Below, piece after piece: positions 1 to 8,159 of a stretch of 64,000 bases of DNA. The DNA lies in NCBI RefSeq assembly GCF_006717045.1, contig NZ_VFPH01000001.1, positions 3,224,001-3,288,000 on the forward strand, in the 5' to 3' direction. The translations under genes and the position numbers were made by a program. The notes beneath the pieces are model-generated. The model was not told where the DNA came from. It worked only from the letters and a program-made list of their open reading frames with translations, and did not search any database. The DNA comes from Pseudonocardia cypriaca. Lineage in GTDB: Bacteria > Actinomycetota > Actinomycetes > Mycobacteriales > Pseudonocardiaceae. How positions within the stretch are numbered: the first letter of the stretch is position 1; the number at the start of each line of letters is the position of its first letter.

Positions 1-309
1 AGGTGGCTGGCCGGGGCGATGGCCCTGCTGCTCATGGTGTTCCTGGCGTTCGCGGCCTGGCTGGCGAACCCGCTCGACCGGTTCCTGGACGCGCTCATCG
101 GCGACACCGCGGCGCTCGCAGTGCTGTGCGCGCTGCCGACGCTCGCCGCGGTCTGCGCGCTCGGGGTGCTGGTGTCGGCCGCGCTCGCCTGGCGCCGCCG
201 GTGGTGGTCGACGGCGGCCCGGCTGCACTACACGGTGGTCGCGCTGGCCGGGATGACCTTCCTGGCCGTGGCCTGGGAGTACAACTTCGTCACCCTGCCG
301 GGTGCGTGA
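1..309 (+). CDS. C-terminal end of a membrane protein (possibly a serine-hydrolase family protein), cut by window start
   Basis: The frame is open from base 1 and stops at TGA 307-309, so only the last 102 residues are present. Two or three hydrophobic segments are visible (about residues 5-22, 38-60 and 78-95), separated by an Arg/Trp-rich loop, and the protein ends in an aromatic stretch with WEYNF. Some actinobacterial class C beta-lactamase-like hydrolases carry a similar helical C-terminal domain ending in an LHYT-like segment, which is the basis for the suggestion. The catalytic domain would lie outside the window, so the function is a guess. That this is the end of a membrane protein is well supported. 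Confidence 0.55.
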   Translation, partial: RWLAGAMALLLMVFLAFAAWLANPLDRFLDALIGDTAALAVLCALPTLAAVCALGVLVSAALAWRRRWWSTAARLHYTVVALAGMTFLAVAWEYNFVTLPGA

Positions 310-361
310 CCCGGCCGAACACGTCCGGCCACGTGGTGACGAACCGGCGGGCGGCACTGGA

Positions 362-367
362 TACGCT
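362..367 (+). promoter_or_regulatory. Candidate -10 element for leaderless mptB transcript
   Basis: TACGCT fits the actinobacterial TANNNT -10 hexamer and ends 7 bases before the mptB ATG. That spacing would put the transcription start at or next to the start codon. No Shine-Dalgarno sequence is visible there. This is inference from spacing only. Confidence 0.4.
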
Positions 368-374
368 GGCCCCC

Positions 375-1958
375 ATGGTCGCCCGGGAGCTGGACACCGC
401 AGAGGCTGCGGTGCTCGCCCCTTCCCGCGTGCGCGACCCGAGCCGGATGCCCCGGCTCGTCGGGCTCACCGGCACCCTCCTCATGGCGGCCGGTGGGCTC
501 GGGGCAGGCGCGCTGCCGGTGCCCAACCCGGTGTTCGGGCTGCGGCTGCTCGGCCTGCCCAGCCGCAACACCACCATCGCGATCGCCGTCACCTACACCG
601 GCATCTGCCTGCTCGTGCTCGCGTGGCTGTGGGTCGGCAAGATGCTGCGCGCCCGCGGCGCCGTACCGCCTGCGCCCACGCCTGCGCAGCTCGCCCGCAC
701 GGCTGTGATGTGGGCGGTGCCGCTCGCGCTGGCACCGCCGCTCTTCTCCCGCGACGTCTACAGCTACCTCGCCCAGAGCGCCACCCTCGCCCGCGGTCTC
801 GACCCGTACGTTCTCGGGCCGGCCGAGGCGCTCGGCGTGGACGACCCGCTCACCCGCAGCATCCCCACGATCTGGCGCGACACCCCCGCGCCGTACGGCC
901 CGCTCTTCCTGATCATGGGCCGCGGGATCACGGCGCTGTCGGGCAACGACATCGTGCTCGGCATCTTCGAGTACCGGTTGCTCGCGTTCGCCGGCCTCGG
1001 CCTCATGGTGTGGGCGCTGCCGAAGCTGGCCCGGCGCTGCGGGCTCGACACCGGCCTCGCGATGTGGCTGGGCCTCGCCAACCCCCTCGTCCTGTTCCAC
1101 CTCGTGAGCGGCATCCACAACGAGGCGCTCATGGTCGGCCTGATGCTCGCCGGCTTCGAGATCGGGCTGCGCGCCGGGGACCGGCTGCTCGACCGGAACC
1201 TCCTGGTGGGCGCGCTGCTCATCATCGCGGCGTCGGCGATCAAGCTCCCGGCCATCCTCGCGCTGGGCTTCCTCGGGATGGAGTGGGCCCGCCGCCGGGG
1301 CGGCCGCATCGCCCACGTGGTGCCGGTCGCCGGGCTGTTCAGCCTCCTCTCCGTGGTCTGCTACCTCCCGTTGTCGGTCGGCACCGGCGTCGGGCTCGGC
1401 TGGTTGAAGACCCTCGACATCCCCCAGCTCATCCGGAGCTGGATGTCGGTCACCACCGACCTCGGCATGATCGGCGGCCAGGTCGGCATCCTGGCCAGGC
1501 TGGGCGACCACACCGACGCCGTGCTCGCCGTGTCCCGCAACATCGGCCTGGCCGCGTCGGCCGTGCTCGTCGTGATGCTGCTGTTCGCCGTGCTGCGGGG
1601 CCGCGTCGAGCCGATCACCGGCATGGGCACCGCGCTCGGCGCCGTGGTGCTCCTCGGCCCGGTCGTGCACCCCTGGTACCTGCTGTGGGCCGCCATCCCG
1701 CTCGCCGCCACCCGCGGCCTGCCGCGCTACCGGCGCGCCGCGCTCGCCGCATCGGCCGTCCTCGCGCTGCTCGTGCCGCCCACCGGGGCGGACTTCCAGT
1801 TCCGCGCGTTCCAGCTCCCCCTGTCGATCATCGCCGGCATCGGGATCCTGCTGGTCATCCTGCTCGTGCTGCGCCACCACCTCGCTGGCCAGAGCGGCCA
1901 CGACATCGACGTGCTGCCCGGCCGCTCCCCCGTCCCCGTGCCCGAGACCACGCCTTAA
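375..1958 (+). CDS. mptB: MptB-type alpha-1,6-mannosyltransferase (GT-C fold membrane enzyme)
   Basis: A 527-residue polytopic membrane protein. MptB proteins use polyprenyl-phosphate mannose to extend the alpha-1,6-mannan core of lipomannan outside the membrane. About a dozen hydrophobic helices are visible. The first extracellular loop has a motif of the form SRDVYSY...GLDPY (about residues 125-145), typical of this GT-C family, and the charged loop TIWRDTPAPYGPLF follows. The ATG at 375 is chosen because the family starts near it and a TANNNT element sits 7 bases upstream; the frame is open much further upstream without support. In M. tuberculosis the homologue (Rv1459c) also lies beside an ABC exporter pair, as here. 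The family call is secure; the exact glycan product is not shown by sequence. Confidence 0.88.
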   Translation: MVARELDTAEAAVLAPSRVRDPSRMPRLVGLTGTLLMAAGGLGAGALPVPNPVFGLRLLGLPSRNTTIAIAVTYTGICLLVLAWLWVGKMLRARGAVPPAPTPAQLARTAVMWAVPLALAPPLFSRDVYSYLAQSATLARGLDPYVLGPAEALGVDDPLTRSIPTIWRDTPAPYGPLFLIMGRGITALSGNDIVLGIFEYRLLAFAGLGLMVWALPKLARRCGLDTGLAMWLGLANPLVLFHLVSGIHNEALMVGLMLAGFEIGLRAGDRLLDRNLLVGALLIIAASAIKLPAILALGFLGMEWARRRGGRIAHVVPVAGLFSLLSVVCYLPLSVGTGVGLGWLKTLDIPQLIRSWMSVTTDLGMIGGQVGILARLGDHTDAVLAVSRNIGLAASAVLVVMLLFAVLRGRVEPITGMGTALGAVVLLGPVVHPWYLLWAAIPLAATRGLPRYRRAALAASAVLALLVPPTGADFQFRAFQLPLSIIAGIGILLVILLVLRHHLAGQSGHDIDVLPGRSPVPVPETTP

Positions 1959-1961
1959 GCT
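1956..1961 (+). promoter_or_regulatory. Candidate -10 element for leaderless ABC ATPase transcript
   Basis: TAAGCT overlaps the mptB stop codon and ends 8 bases before the GTG at 1970. There is no visible Shine-Dalgarno sequence before that GTG. A TANNNT hexamer at this distance suggests a leaderless start inside the cluster. Inference only. Confidence 0.3.
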
Positions 1962-1969
1962 CGACGATC

Positions 1970-2914
1970 GTGAGTACCGCGCGGTCGATGGACGGGCCGC
2001 CCGCCGTTCAGGTCCGGGGCCTCGTCAAACGCTACGGCCGCACCACCGCGGTCGACGGGCTCGACCTCGAGCTGCACGCAGGCTCCGTCCTCGCGCTGCT
2101 GGGGCCCAACGGCGCGGGCAAGACCACCACCGTCGAGGTCTGCGAAGGCTTCCTGCGCGCCGACGCGGGCGAGGTGCGGGTGCTCGGCGTCGACCCCGCC
2201 GGTGCCCCGGACGCCCTGCGCGCCCGCATCGGCGTGATGCCGCAGGGCGGCGGCGCCTACCCGGGCGTGCACGCCGCCGAGATGCTGCGCCTGGTCGCCG
2301 CCTGCTCAGCACACCCGCTCGAGGTCGGCTGGCTCTCCTCGGTACTCGGGCTCGACTCCTGCGCCCGCACCCCGTACAAGCGGCTCTCCGGGGGCCAGCA
2401 GCAGCGGCTCGCCCTCGCGTGCGCGATCGTCGGCCGCCCGGAGCTGGTGTTCCTCGACGAGCCGACGGCCGGGATGGACCCGCAGGGCCGCCTGCTGGTC
2501 TGGGAGCTGATCCGCGCGCTGCGTCGCGACGGGGTGTCCGTGCTGCTCACCACGCACCTGATGGAGGAGGCCGAGGCGCTCGCCGACCACGTCGTGATCG
2601 TCGACGGCGGGCGGGTCGTCGCCCAGGGCTCCCCCGCAGCGCTCACCGCCACCGGCGGCCAGCAGGAGCTGCGCTTCCGCGCGCGGCCCGGCATGGACGT
2701 CGCCGAGCTGGCCGCGGCGCTCCCCACCGGGTACGGCGCCGACGAGCCCGTCGCCGGGCGCTACGTCGTGCAGGGCCGCATCGACCCCCACGTCCTGTCC
2801 ACCATCACCTCCTGGTGCGCCGCCCAGGGCGCGCTCGCCGACGACGTGCAGGTCGCGCGGCGCAGCCTGGAGGACGTGTTCCTGGAGCTCACCGGGCGGG
2901 AGCTGCGCTCATGA
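1970..2914 (+). CDS. ABC transporter ATP-binding protein
   Basis: A 314-residue ABC ATPase of the drug/lipid-exporter type. Visible motifs are Walker A GPNGAGKTT (about 45-53), the signature LSGGQQQR, Walker B VFLDEPTAGMD and the switch His in LLTTHL, followed by a C-terminal extension of about 90 residues like that of DrrA-type ATPases. GTG at 1970 is preferred over ATG at 1988 because it adds only six residues and sits behind a TANNNT element. The stop overlaps the permease ATG (ATGA), so the two proteins are probably translated together and form one exporter. The homologous M. tuberculosis pair (Rv1458c/Rv1457c) has no firmly assigned substrate, and none can be read here. Confidence 0.9.
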   Translation: MSTARSMDGPPAVQVRGLVKRYGRTTAVDGLDLELHAGSVLALLGPNGAGKTTTVEVCEGFLRADAGEVRVLGVDPAGAPDALRARIGVMPQGGGAYPGVHAAEMLRLVAACSAHPLEVGWLSSVLGLDSCARTPYKRLSGGQQQRLALACAIVGRPELVFLDEPTAGMDPQGRLLVWELIRALRRDGVSVLLTTHLMEEAEALADHVVIVDGGRVVAQGSPAALTATGGQQELRFRARPGMDVAELAAALPTGYGADEPVAGRYVVQGRIDPHVLSTITSWCAAQGALADDVQVARRSLEDVFLELTGRELRS

Positions 2915-3693
2915 CCCCACCGCTGTTCCCGGCCGGCACGTTCACGCCCCGCCCCGGCCCAGGGGCGCCCCTGCGGATGCTCGCCGCGCAGTCGGCCACC
3001 GAGCTGCGGCTCGCGCTGCGCCACGGCGAGCAGGTCCTGCTCACGGTGCTGATCCCGATCGTCCTGCTGGTCGGGCTCACCCTGCTGACGGTGGTGCCGC
3101 TGCCGGAGCCGCGGGTCGCCACGGTGGCACCGGGGGTGCTCGCGCTCGCCGTGATGTCCACCGCCTTCACCGGCCAGGCGATCGCCCTCGGGTTCGACCG
3201 CCGCTACGGCGTGGTGCGCAGGCTCGCCGCCACCGCGCTCCCCCGCTGGCTGCTCGTGGCCGGGCGGCTCGCCGCCGTGCTGGGCGTCGTCGCCGTCCAG
3301 ATCGTGGTGCTGGGCGCGATCGCCGCCGCCCTCGGCTGGCGGCCCGCGCCTGCGGGCGTCGGCTGGGGTGTCCTGCTGGTGCTGCTGGGCTGCGCCGCCT
3401 TCGCCGCGCTCGGGATCCTGCTCGGCGGCTCATTGCGCGCCGAGATCACCCTCGCCGTGGCCAACCTCGCCTGGTTCGTGCTGCTGCTCGCGGGCGGCAT
3501 CGTGATCCCGCTCGACCAGCTACCCGGCCCGCTCGCCGCGGTGGCCGCGGCGCTGCCGTCCGGCGCGCTCGCCGAAGGCCTGCGCGACACGCTAGCCACG
3601 GGACGGCCGCCGACAGCGGGCGCCGTGCTCGTACTGCTCGCCTGGACGGTGGCGGCCGGTTCCCTCGCGCTGCGCACAGTCCGCCTGCGCTAG
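2911..3693 (+). CDS. ABC-2 type transporter permease
   Basis: A 260-residue integral membrane protein with about six hydrophobic helices and the ABC-2 permease pattern. It has a cytoplasmic N-terminal tail, a first helix with ILIPIVLLVGLTLL, a conserved FDRRYGVVRRLAATALPR loop after the second helix, and a final helix before a basic tail. It overlaps the upstream ATPase gene by four bases. The two form an exporter together. The substrate is unknown; proximity to mptB suggests a cell-envelope lipid or glycolipid, but that is inference from neighbourhood. Confidence 0.88.
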   Translation: MTPPLFPAGTFTPRPGPGAPLRMLAAQSATELRLALRHGEQVLLTVLIPIVLLVGLTLLTVVPLPEPRVATVAPGVLALAVMSTAFTGQAIALGFDRRYGVVRRLAATALPRWLLVAGRLAAVLGVVAVQIVVLGAIAAALGWRPAPAGVGWGVLLVLLGCAAFAALGILLGGSLRAEITLAVANLAWFVLLLAGGIVIPLDQLPGPLAAVAAALPSGALAEGLRDTLATGRPPTAGAVLVLLAWTVAAGSLALRTVRLR

Positions 3694-3712
3694 CCGGACC
3701 GATACCCGCGAT

Positions 3713-3738
3713 CTCGACGGGCATGATCCGCCGTCGAG
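3713..3738. terminator. Hairpin between convergent ABC permease and ctaD genes
   Basis: CTCGACGG at 3713-3720 and CCGTCGAG at 3731-3738 form a perfect 8-bp stem around a 10-base loop. It lies in the 47-base gap between two convergent stop codons, so it could end transcription from both sides. There is no T-tract, as is usual in high-GC actinomycetes. Confidence 0.5.
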
Positions 3739-3740
3739 TA

Positions 3741-5492
3741 TCAGCGCGACTTCGGGTCGTCGTCCGGCTGCGTCTCCTTGCCCACGGCCTGCGCGAGCTC
3801 CTCGGACGGAGCCGCCCGCCACCCGATGTGCGCCTCGCCGCGGAAGCGCTCGACCAGGTGCGGGTAGTGCAGCTCGAACGCCGGGCGCTCCGACCGGATC
3901 CGCGGCAGTTCCGTGAAGTTGTGCCGCGGCGGCGGGCAGGACGTGGCCCACTCGAGCGAGTTGCCGAAGCCCCACGGGTCGTCGACCGTGACCACGCGGC
4001 CGAAGCGGTAGCTGCGGAACACGTTCCAGACGAACGGCAGCACGGAGGCCCCCAGCACGAACGCCCCGATCGAGGACAGCGCGTTCAGCGCGTTGAACCC
4101 GTCGCCCGGCAGGTAGTCGGCGTAGCGGCGGGGGAAGCCCTCGTTGCCCAGCCAGTGCTGCACCAGGAACGTCAGGTGGAACCCGACGAACGTCAGCCAG
4201 AAGTGGACCTTGCCCCACGTCTCGTCGAGGAACCGGCCGGTCATCTTCGGGAACCAGAAGTAGATCCCGGCGTAGGTGGCGAACACGATCGTGCCGAACA
4301 GCACGTAGTGGAAGTGCGCCACCACGAAGTACGTGTCGGACACGTGGAAGTCCAGCGGCGGTGAGGCCAGCAGGATGCCGGTGAGGCCGCCGAACAGGAA
4401 CGTGGCCATGAACCCGACGCTGAACAGCATCGGCGTCTCGAACGTGATCCGCCCGCGCCACATCGTGCCGATCCAGTTGACGAACTTGATCCCCGTGGGC
4501 ACGGCGATGAGGAACGTGGTGATCGAGAAGAACGCGAGCAGCACGGCGCCGGTGGCGAACATGTGGTGGGCCCACACCACCGAGGACAGCGCGGTGATGG
4601 CGATCGTCGCGAAGACCATGCCGTTGTAGCCGAAGAGCGGCTTGCGGCTGAACACCGGGATGACCTCGGTGACGATGCCGAAGAACGGCAGCGCCACGAT
4701 GTAGACCTCGGGGTGGCCGAAGTACCAGAACAGGTGCTGCCAGAGGATCGCGCCGCCGTTGGCCGGGTCGAACACGTGGGTGCCGAAGCGCCGGTCGGCC
4801 AGGATCCCGAACAGCCCGGCCGTCAGCACCGGGAACGCGATCAGGATCAGGATCGCGGTCGCGAGGATGTTCCAGCAGAAGATCGGCATCCGGAACATCG
4901 TCATGCCGGGCGCCCGCATGCAGATGATCGTCGTGGTGAAGTTGACCGCGCCGAGGATCGTGCCGAGCCCGGACACGATGAGGCCGACGGCCCAGAGATC
5001 ACCGCCGCTGCCCGGCGAGAACGTCTCGTTGTGCAGGGGCGCGTAGGCGAACCAGCCGAAGTCGGCCGCGCCGCCCGGGGTGAGGAACCCGGACATCACG
5101 ATGAGCCCGCCGAACAGGAACAGCCAGTAGGAGAAGGCGTTCAGCCGCGGGAACGCGACGTCCGGGGCGCCGATCTGCAGCGGCACGATGTAGTTCGCGA
5201 ACCCGAACAGGATCGGCGTCGCGTACAGCAGCAGCATGATCGTGCCGTGCATCGTGAACAGCTGGTTGTACTGCTCGTTCGACAGGAACTGGAGGCCGGG
5301 CACCGCCAGCTCACCGCGGATCAGCAGGGCCATCGCCCCACCGACCATGAAGAACACGAACGACGTGACCAGGTAGAGGATCGCGATGTCCTTGGGGTCC
5401 GTCGTCCGCAACATCTTCGCGAACGTCGCGCCCTTCGGCGTTCTGCGGGCCGGGTACTGCGGTGCGATCGGTTTCGGCTCGACGGCGGTCAT
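3741..5492 (-). CDS. ctaD: Cytochrome c oxidase subunit I
   Basis: A 583-residue heme-copper oxidase subunit I, the catalytic core of the aa3 terminal oxidase that reduces oxygen at heme a3-CuB. Twelve helices are predicted. The CuB/His-Tyr region reads FGHPEVYI, the CuB histidine pair is in WAHHMF, and the heme ligand helix contains VAHFHYV. The ATG at 5492 has a GGGAGG ribosome-binding site six bases upstream and matches family starts (MTAVEP...); much longer open frame upstream is unsupported. The gene is divergent from ctaA (heme A synthase) across 129 bases, so cofactor and apoprotein genes sit side by side. Confidence 0.96.
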   Translation of the reverse strand: MTAVEPKPIAPQYPARRTPKGATFAKMLRTTDPKDIAILYLVTSFVFFMVGGAMALLIRGELAVPGLQFLSNEQYNQLFTMHGTIMLLLYATPILFGFANYIVPLQIGAPDVAFPRLNAFSYWLFLFGGLIVMSGFLTPGGAADFGWFAYAPLHNETFSPGSGGDLWAVGLIVSGLGTILGAVNFTTTIICMRAPGMTMFRMPIFCWNILATAILILIAFPVLTAGLFGILADRRFGTHVFDPANGGAILWQHLFWYFGHPEVYIVALPFFGIVTEVIPVFSRKPLFGYNGMVFATIAITALSSVVWAHHMFATGAVLLAFFSITTFLIAVPTGIKFVNWIGTMWRGRITFETPMLFSVGFMATFLFGGLTGILLASPPLDFHVSDTYFVVAHFHYVLFGTIVFATYAGIYFWFPKMTGRFLDETWGKVHFWLTFVGFHLTFLVQHWLGNEGFPRRYADYLPGDGFNALNALSSIGAFVLGASVLPFVWNVFRSYRFGRVVTVDDPWGFGNSLEWATSCPPPRHNFTELPRIRSERPAFELHYPHLVERFRGEAHIGWRAAPSEELAQAVGKETQPDDDPKSR

Positions 5493-5609
5493 CGCGGCCT
5501 CCCTGCGTTGGGCTGCACGGACGACGGTAGGACTCCGCGGGCGACCTGTCAGCCCCTGATCGACGGGTGCCCCGAAAGCGCCGCCCCACGCCTCGGAAAC
5601 GCGGTCTTC

Positions 5610-5615
5610 TACGAT
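5610..5615 (+). promoter_or_regulatory. Candidate -10 element for leaderless ctaA transcript
   Basis: TACGAT ends 6 bases before the ctaA ATG at 5622. It fits TANNNT at leaderless spacing, and no ribosome-binding site is visible before the ATG. It lies in the ctaD/ctaA divergent gap. Confidence 0.4.
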
Positions 5616-5621
5616 GTGTCG

Positions 5622-6587
5622 ATGACCCGCTCCACCCTGCTCGACCGCCTGCCGGCCGTCACCCCGGCGGTGATGCGGGCACTCGCGATCGCCGCGGTGG
5701 TGGCACAGGCCGGGATCGCGGTGACCGGGTCGATCGTGCGCGTCACGGGCTCCGGGCTGGGCTGCCCGACCTGGCCGGAGTGCTTCCCCGGCAGCCTGGT
5801 GCCCACCCCGCACCCCGAGGTGGAACCCCTCACGCAGTGGATCGAGTTCGGCAACCGGCTCCTCACCGGGGTCGTCGTGCTCGTCGCCGGCGCCTGCCTG
5901 CTCGCGGCTCTCGGCACCCGCCCCCGCAGGCGGCGGCTCACCGCTCTCGCGCTGGTCCAGCCGCTCGGCGTGGTCGCCCAGGCGGTGATCGGCGGCGGCG
6001 TGGTGCTGCTGGGGCTCGTGTGGTGGAGCGTCAGCGTCCACCTGCTCGTGTCGATGGTCCTGGTCTGGCTCGCGATGCAGCTGGTGGCGGCCGCCTCCGA
6101 CGGCGCAGGGCCCCCGCGGCGGCTCGTACCCGGTGCCGTGCGCGGGCTGGCGGCGACGTCCACCGCGCTGCTCGCCGCGGTCCTCGTCGCCGGCTCGTTC
6201 GTCACCGCCGCGGGTCCGCACGCGGGCGACGCGCAGACCCCCCGGCTGCAGGTGGCGGTCCAGTCCGCCGCGCAGGTCCACGCAGATCTCCTGTTCTGCT
6301 ACCTCGGCCTGCTCGTCGGGCTGGGCTTCGCGCTGCGCGCCGTCGCCGCGCCCGGCCGGGTGCTGCGCCGCTACGCGGTGCTCGTGGGGGTCGTCGTCGC
6401 GCAGGGACTGCTCGGCGGGATCCAGTACGCGCTGGGCATCCCCGAGATCCTCGTCTCGCTGCACGTGCTCGGCGCCGCGCTCGTCACGGTCGCGGCCGCG
6501 GCGCTGTGGGCCACGCTCACCGAGCGACCGGCGCTTCCCGCGCCCACCCCCGCCCCGGCGCCCGCGCTCGCCGACCGCGGGGCATGA
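5622..6587 (+). CDS. ctaA: Heme A synthase (COX15/CtaA family)
   Basis: A 321-residue, eight-helix membrane protein that oxidises heme O to heme A for the aa3 oxidase. The protein is internally duplicated, as the family is. The first half contains VTGSGLGCPTWPEC, the CtaA signature with a Cys pair in the first outer loop, and a FGNR motif. The second half contains TAAGPHAGD and VQSAAQVHADLLF with the second-half heme-ligand His. The start is set by family length and a TANNNT element 6 bases upstream. Its partners are ctaB at 9.7-10.6 kb and ctaD next door. Confidence 0.93.
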   Translation: MTRSTLLDRLPAVTPAVMRALAIAAVVAQAGIAVTGSIVRVTGSGLGCPTWPECFPGSLVPTPHPEVEPLTQWIEFGNRLLTGVVVLVAGACLLAALGTRPRRRRLTALALVQPLGVVAQAVIGGGVVLLGLVWWSVSVHLLVSMVLVWLAMQLVAAASDGAGPPRRLVPGAVRGLAATSTALLAAVLVAGSFVTAAGPHAGDAQTPRLQVAVQSAAQVHADLLFCYLGLLVGLGFALRAVAAPGRVLRRYAVLVGVVVAQGLLGGIQYALGIPEILVSLHVLGAALVTVAAAALWATLTERPALPAPTPAPAPALADRGA

Positions 6588-6594
6588 TCGGCCC

Positions 6595-7566
6595 GTGCGC
6601 GCGATCCAGATCAGCTCGGCAGGTGGCCCCGACGTCCTGACGTCCGTCGAGCTGCCGGACCCGCAGGCCGGGCCCGGCACGCTCCTCGTGGAGGTGGCCG
6701 CTGCCGGCGTCAACTACATCGACACCTACCAGCGCGAGGGCATCTACCCGATGTCGCTGCCGTACGTACCCGGCCTGGAGGGCGCGGGCCGGGTGCGCGC
6801 CGTCGGAGAGGGCGTCACGGAGTTCGCGGTGGGCGACCACGTGGCGTGGTCGGAGACCCTCGGCAGCTACGCCGAGCTCGTGGCCGTCCCCGCCGACAAG
6901 GCCGTAGCCGTGCCCGACGCCCTGTCCGACGAGGTCGCGGCCGCCGCGCTGCTGCAGGGCATGACGGCCCACTGCCTCGTCACCGACTGCCACCCTGTGC
7001 AGCCCGGCCAGGACGTGCTCGTCCACGCGGCGGCGGGCGGGCTCGGCCTGATGCTCACCCAGCTCGCCACCGCGCGCGGGGGCCGCGTGATCGGCACCGT
7101 GTCCACCCCGGAGAAGGAGGAGCTGGCACGCGGCGCGGGGGCCGCCGAGGTGATCCGCTACACCGAGGTCGACGACCTCGCGGCCGCGGTCCGGGAGGTC
7201 ACCGGCGGCTCGGGCGTGCACGTCGCCTACGACAGCGTCGGGGCCACCACCTTCGACGCGAGCCTCGCCGCGCTGCGCCGCCGCGGGATGCTGGTGCTGT
7301 GCGGCGCCAGCAGCGGGCCCGTGCCCCCGGTCGACCCGCAGCGGCTCAACGCCGCGGGCTCGGTGTACCTCACCCGCCCCAAGCTGTTCGACTACACCGC
7401 CGGCCGCGACGAGCTCACCGCCCGCGCCGCCGCCGTCTACACGGCGGTGGCCGACGGCACCCTCGACGTGCGGATCGGCCACCGCTACCCGCTGGACGAG
7501 GCCCGCACCGCGCACGAGGACCTGCAGGCCAGGCGCACCACCGGGAAGCTGCTGCTGATCCCCTGA
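6595..7566 (+). CDS. Quinone oxidoreductase (zinc-free MDR superfamily)
   Basis: A 323-residue protein of the medium-chain dehydrogenase/reductase superfamily, QOR branch. It reduces quinones with NADPH, usually by one electron. The N-terminal GroES-like domain has NYIDTYQREGIYP and the YVPGLEGAG signature. The Rossmann domain has VLVHAAAGGLGLMLTQLA at about residues 142-159. No catalytic or structural zinc cysteines are seen. GTG at 6595 gives the usual N-terminus (RAIQIS). The gene is 7 bases after ctaA and probably cotranscribed; M. tuberculosis also has qor (Rv1454c) in this neighbourhood. Confidence 0.9.
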   Translation: MRAIQISSAGGPDVLTSVELPDPQAGPGTLLVEVAAAGVNYIDTYQREGIYPMSLPYVPGLEGAGRVRAVGEGVTEFAVGDHVAWSETLGSYAELVAVPADKAVAVPDALSDEVAAAALLQGMTAHCLVTDCHPVQPGQDVLVHAAAGGLGLMLTQLATARGGRVIGTVSTPEKEELARGAGAAEVIRYTEVDDLAAAVREVTGGSGVHVAYDSVGATTFDASLAALRRRGMLVLCGASSGPVPPVDPQRLNAAGSVYLTRPKLFDYTAGRDELTARAAAVYTAVADGTLDVRIGHRYPLDEARTAHEDLQARRTTGKLLLIP

Positions 7567-7664
7567 CCTCGACCGTCCGATCCCACCGACGGACCGGCCG
7601 ACCTGTCCGGAAGTGGAGTCCGCGCACCCGGGCCTCCGGGATGGGCCGTGTGGCTGTCTTGTGA

Positions 7665-8045
7665 CCTCGACCCACCGCGAGTAGGACCGCCGCGGTGCTG
7701 AACTCGGTCATGTCCATCACGCGGGCCGGTGGCCGGCTCGGCATCCCCGGCCTCTACGTCACCGGCGACCCGGGTGCCGCAGATCCCGACGCGAAGGAGG
7801 GCACGCTCAAGGTCCGCCTCGGCCTGGGCTGGGCGAAGAGCCATTCGTTCACCACCGGCCAGTGCCCGGTGCTGAAGTACAACCGCAGGCTGATGATGAG
7901 CATCCTGCACGGCAAGGCGCAGATCGCGAAGGCGGTCAACGCCACCGTCATCCCGCTCGACGACGCCCCGCGCGGCTACCAGGAGTTCGACCAGGGCGCG
8001 GCACGCAAGTACGTGCTCGACCCGCACGGGATGATCTCGGCGTAG
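7665..8045 (+). pseudogene. C-terminal remnant of glutathione-independent formaldehyde dehydrogenase
   Basis: The open frame begins after a TGA at 7662-7664 and gives about 126 residues. It matches, from memory, only the last third of FdhA-type zinc alcohol dehydrogenases: the VLNSVM, RLGIPGLYVTGDPGA, LGLGWAKSHSF, TGQCPV, DDAPRGYQEFDQGA and DPHGMIS landmarks appear in the right order. The full protein is about 390-400 residues, so the catalytic zinc domain and most of the nucleotide fold are missing. GTG at 7695 could start a 116-residue peptide but has no ribosome-binding site. This is most likely the debris of a deleted gene. Confidence 0.82.
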
Positions 8046-8052
8046 CGCCTTG

Positions 8053-8095
8053 ATGCGTGCATATCGCACTCACATGGTGTGCGATATGCACGCAT
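8053..8095. terminator. Perfect 17-bp hairpin between convergent genes
   Basis: ATGCGTGCATATCGCAC (8053-8069) is followed after nine bases by its exact reverse complement (8079-8095). It is AT-richer than its surroundings and lies between the formaldehyde dehydrogenase remnant and the FAD monooxygenase gene, which converge here. A two-way terminator is the simplest reading. A protein-binding palindrome is possible. Confidence 0.6.
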
Positions 8096-8159
8096 TCGTC
8101 CTCCTGCAAGCCGCGTGGCACCTTCCTGCTCCCCGACGGCAGGAAGCTGCCGGCCGGTG

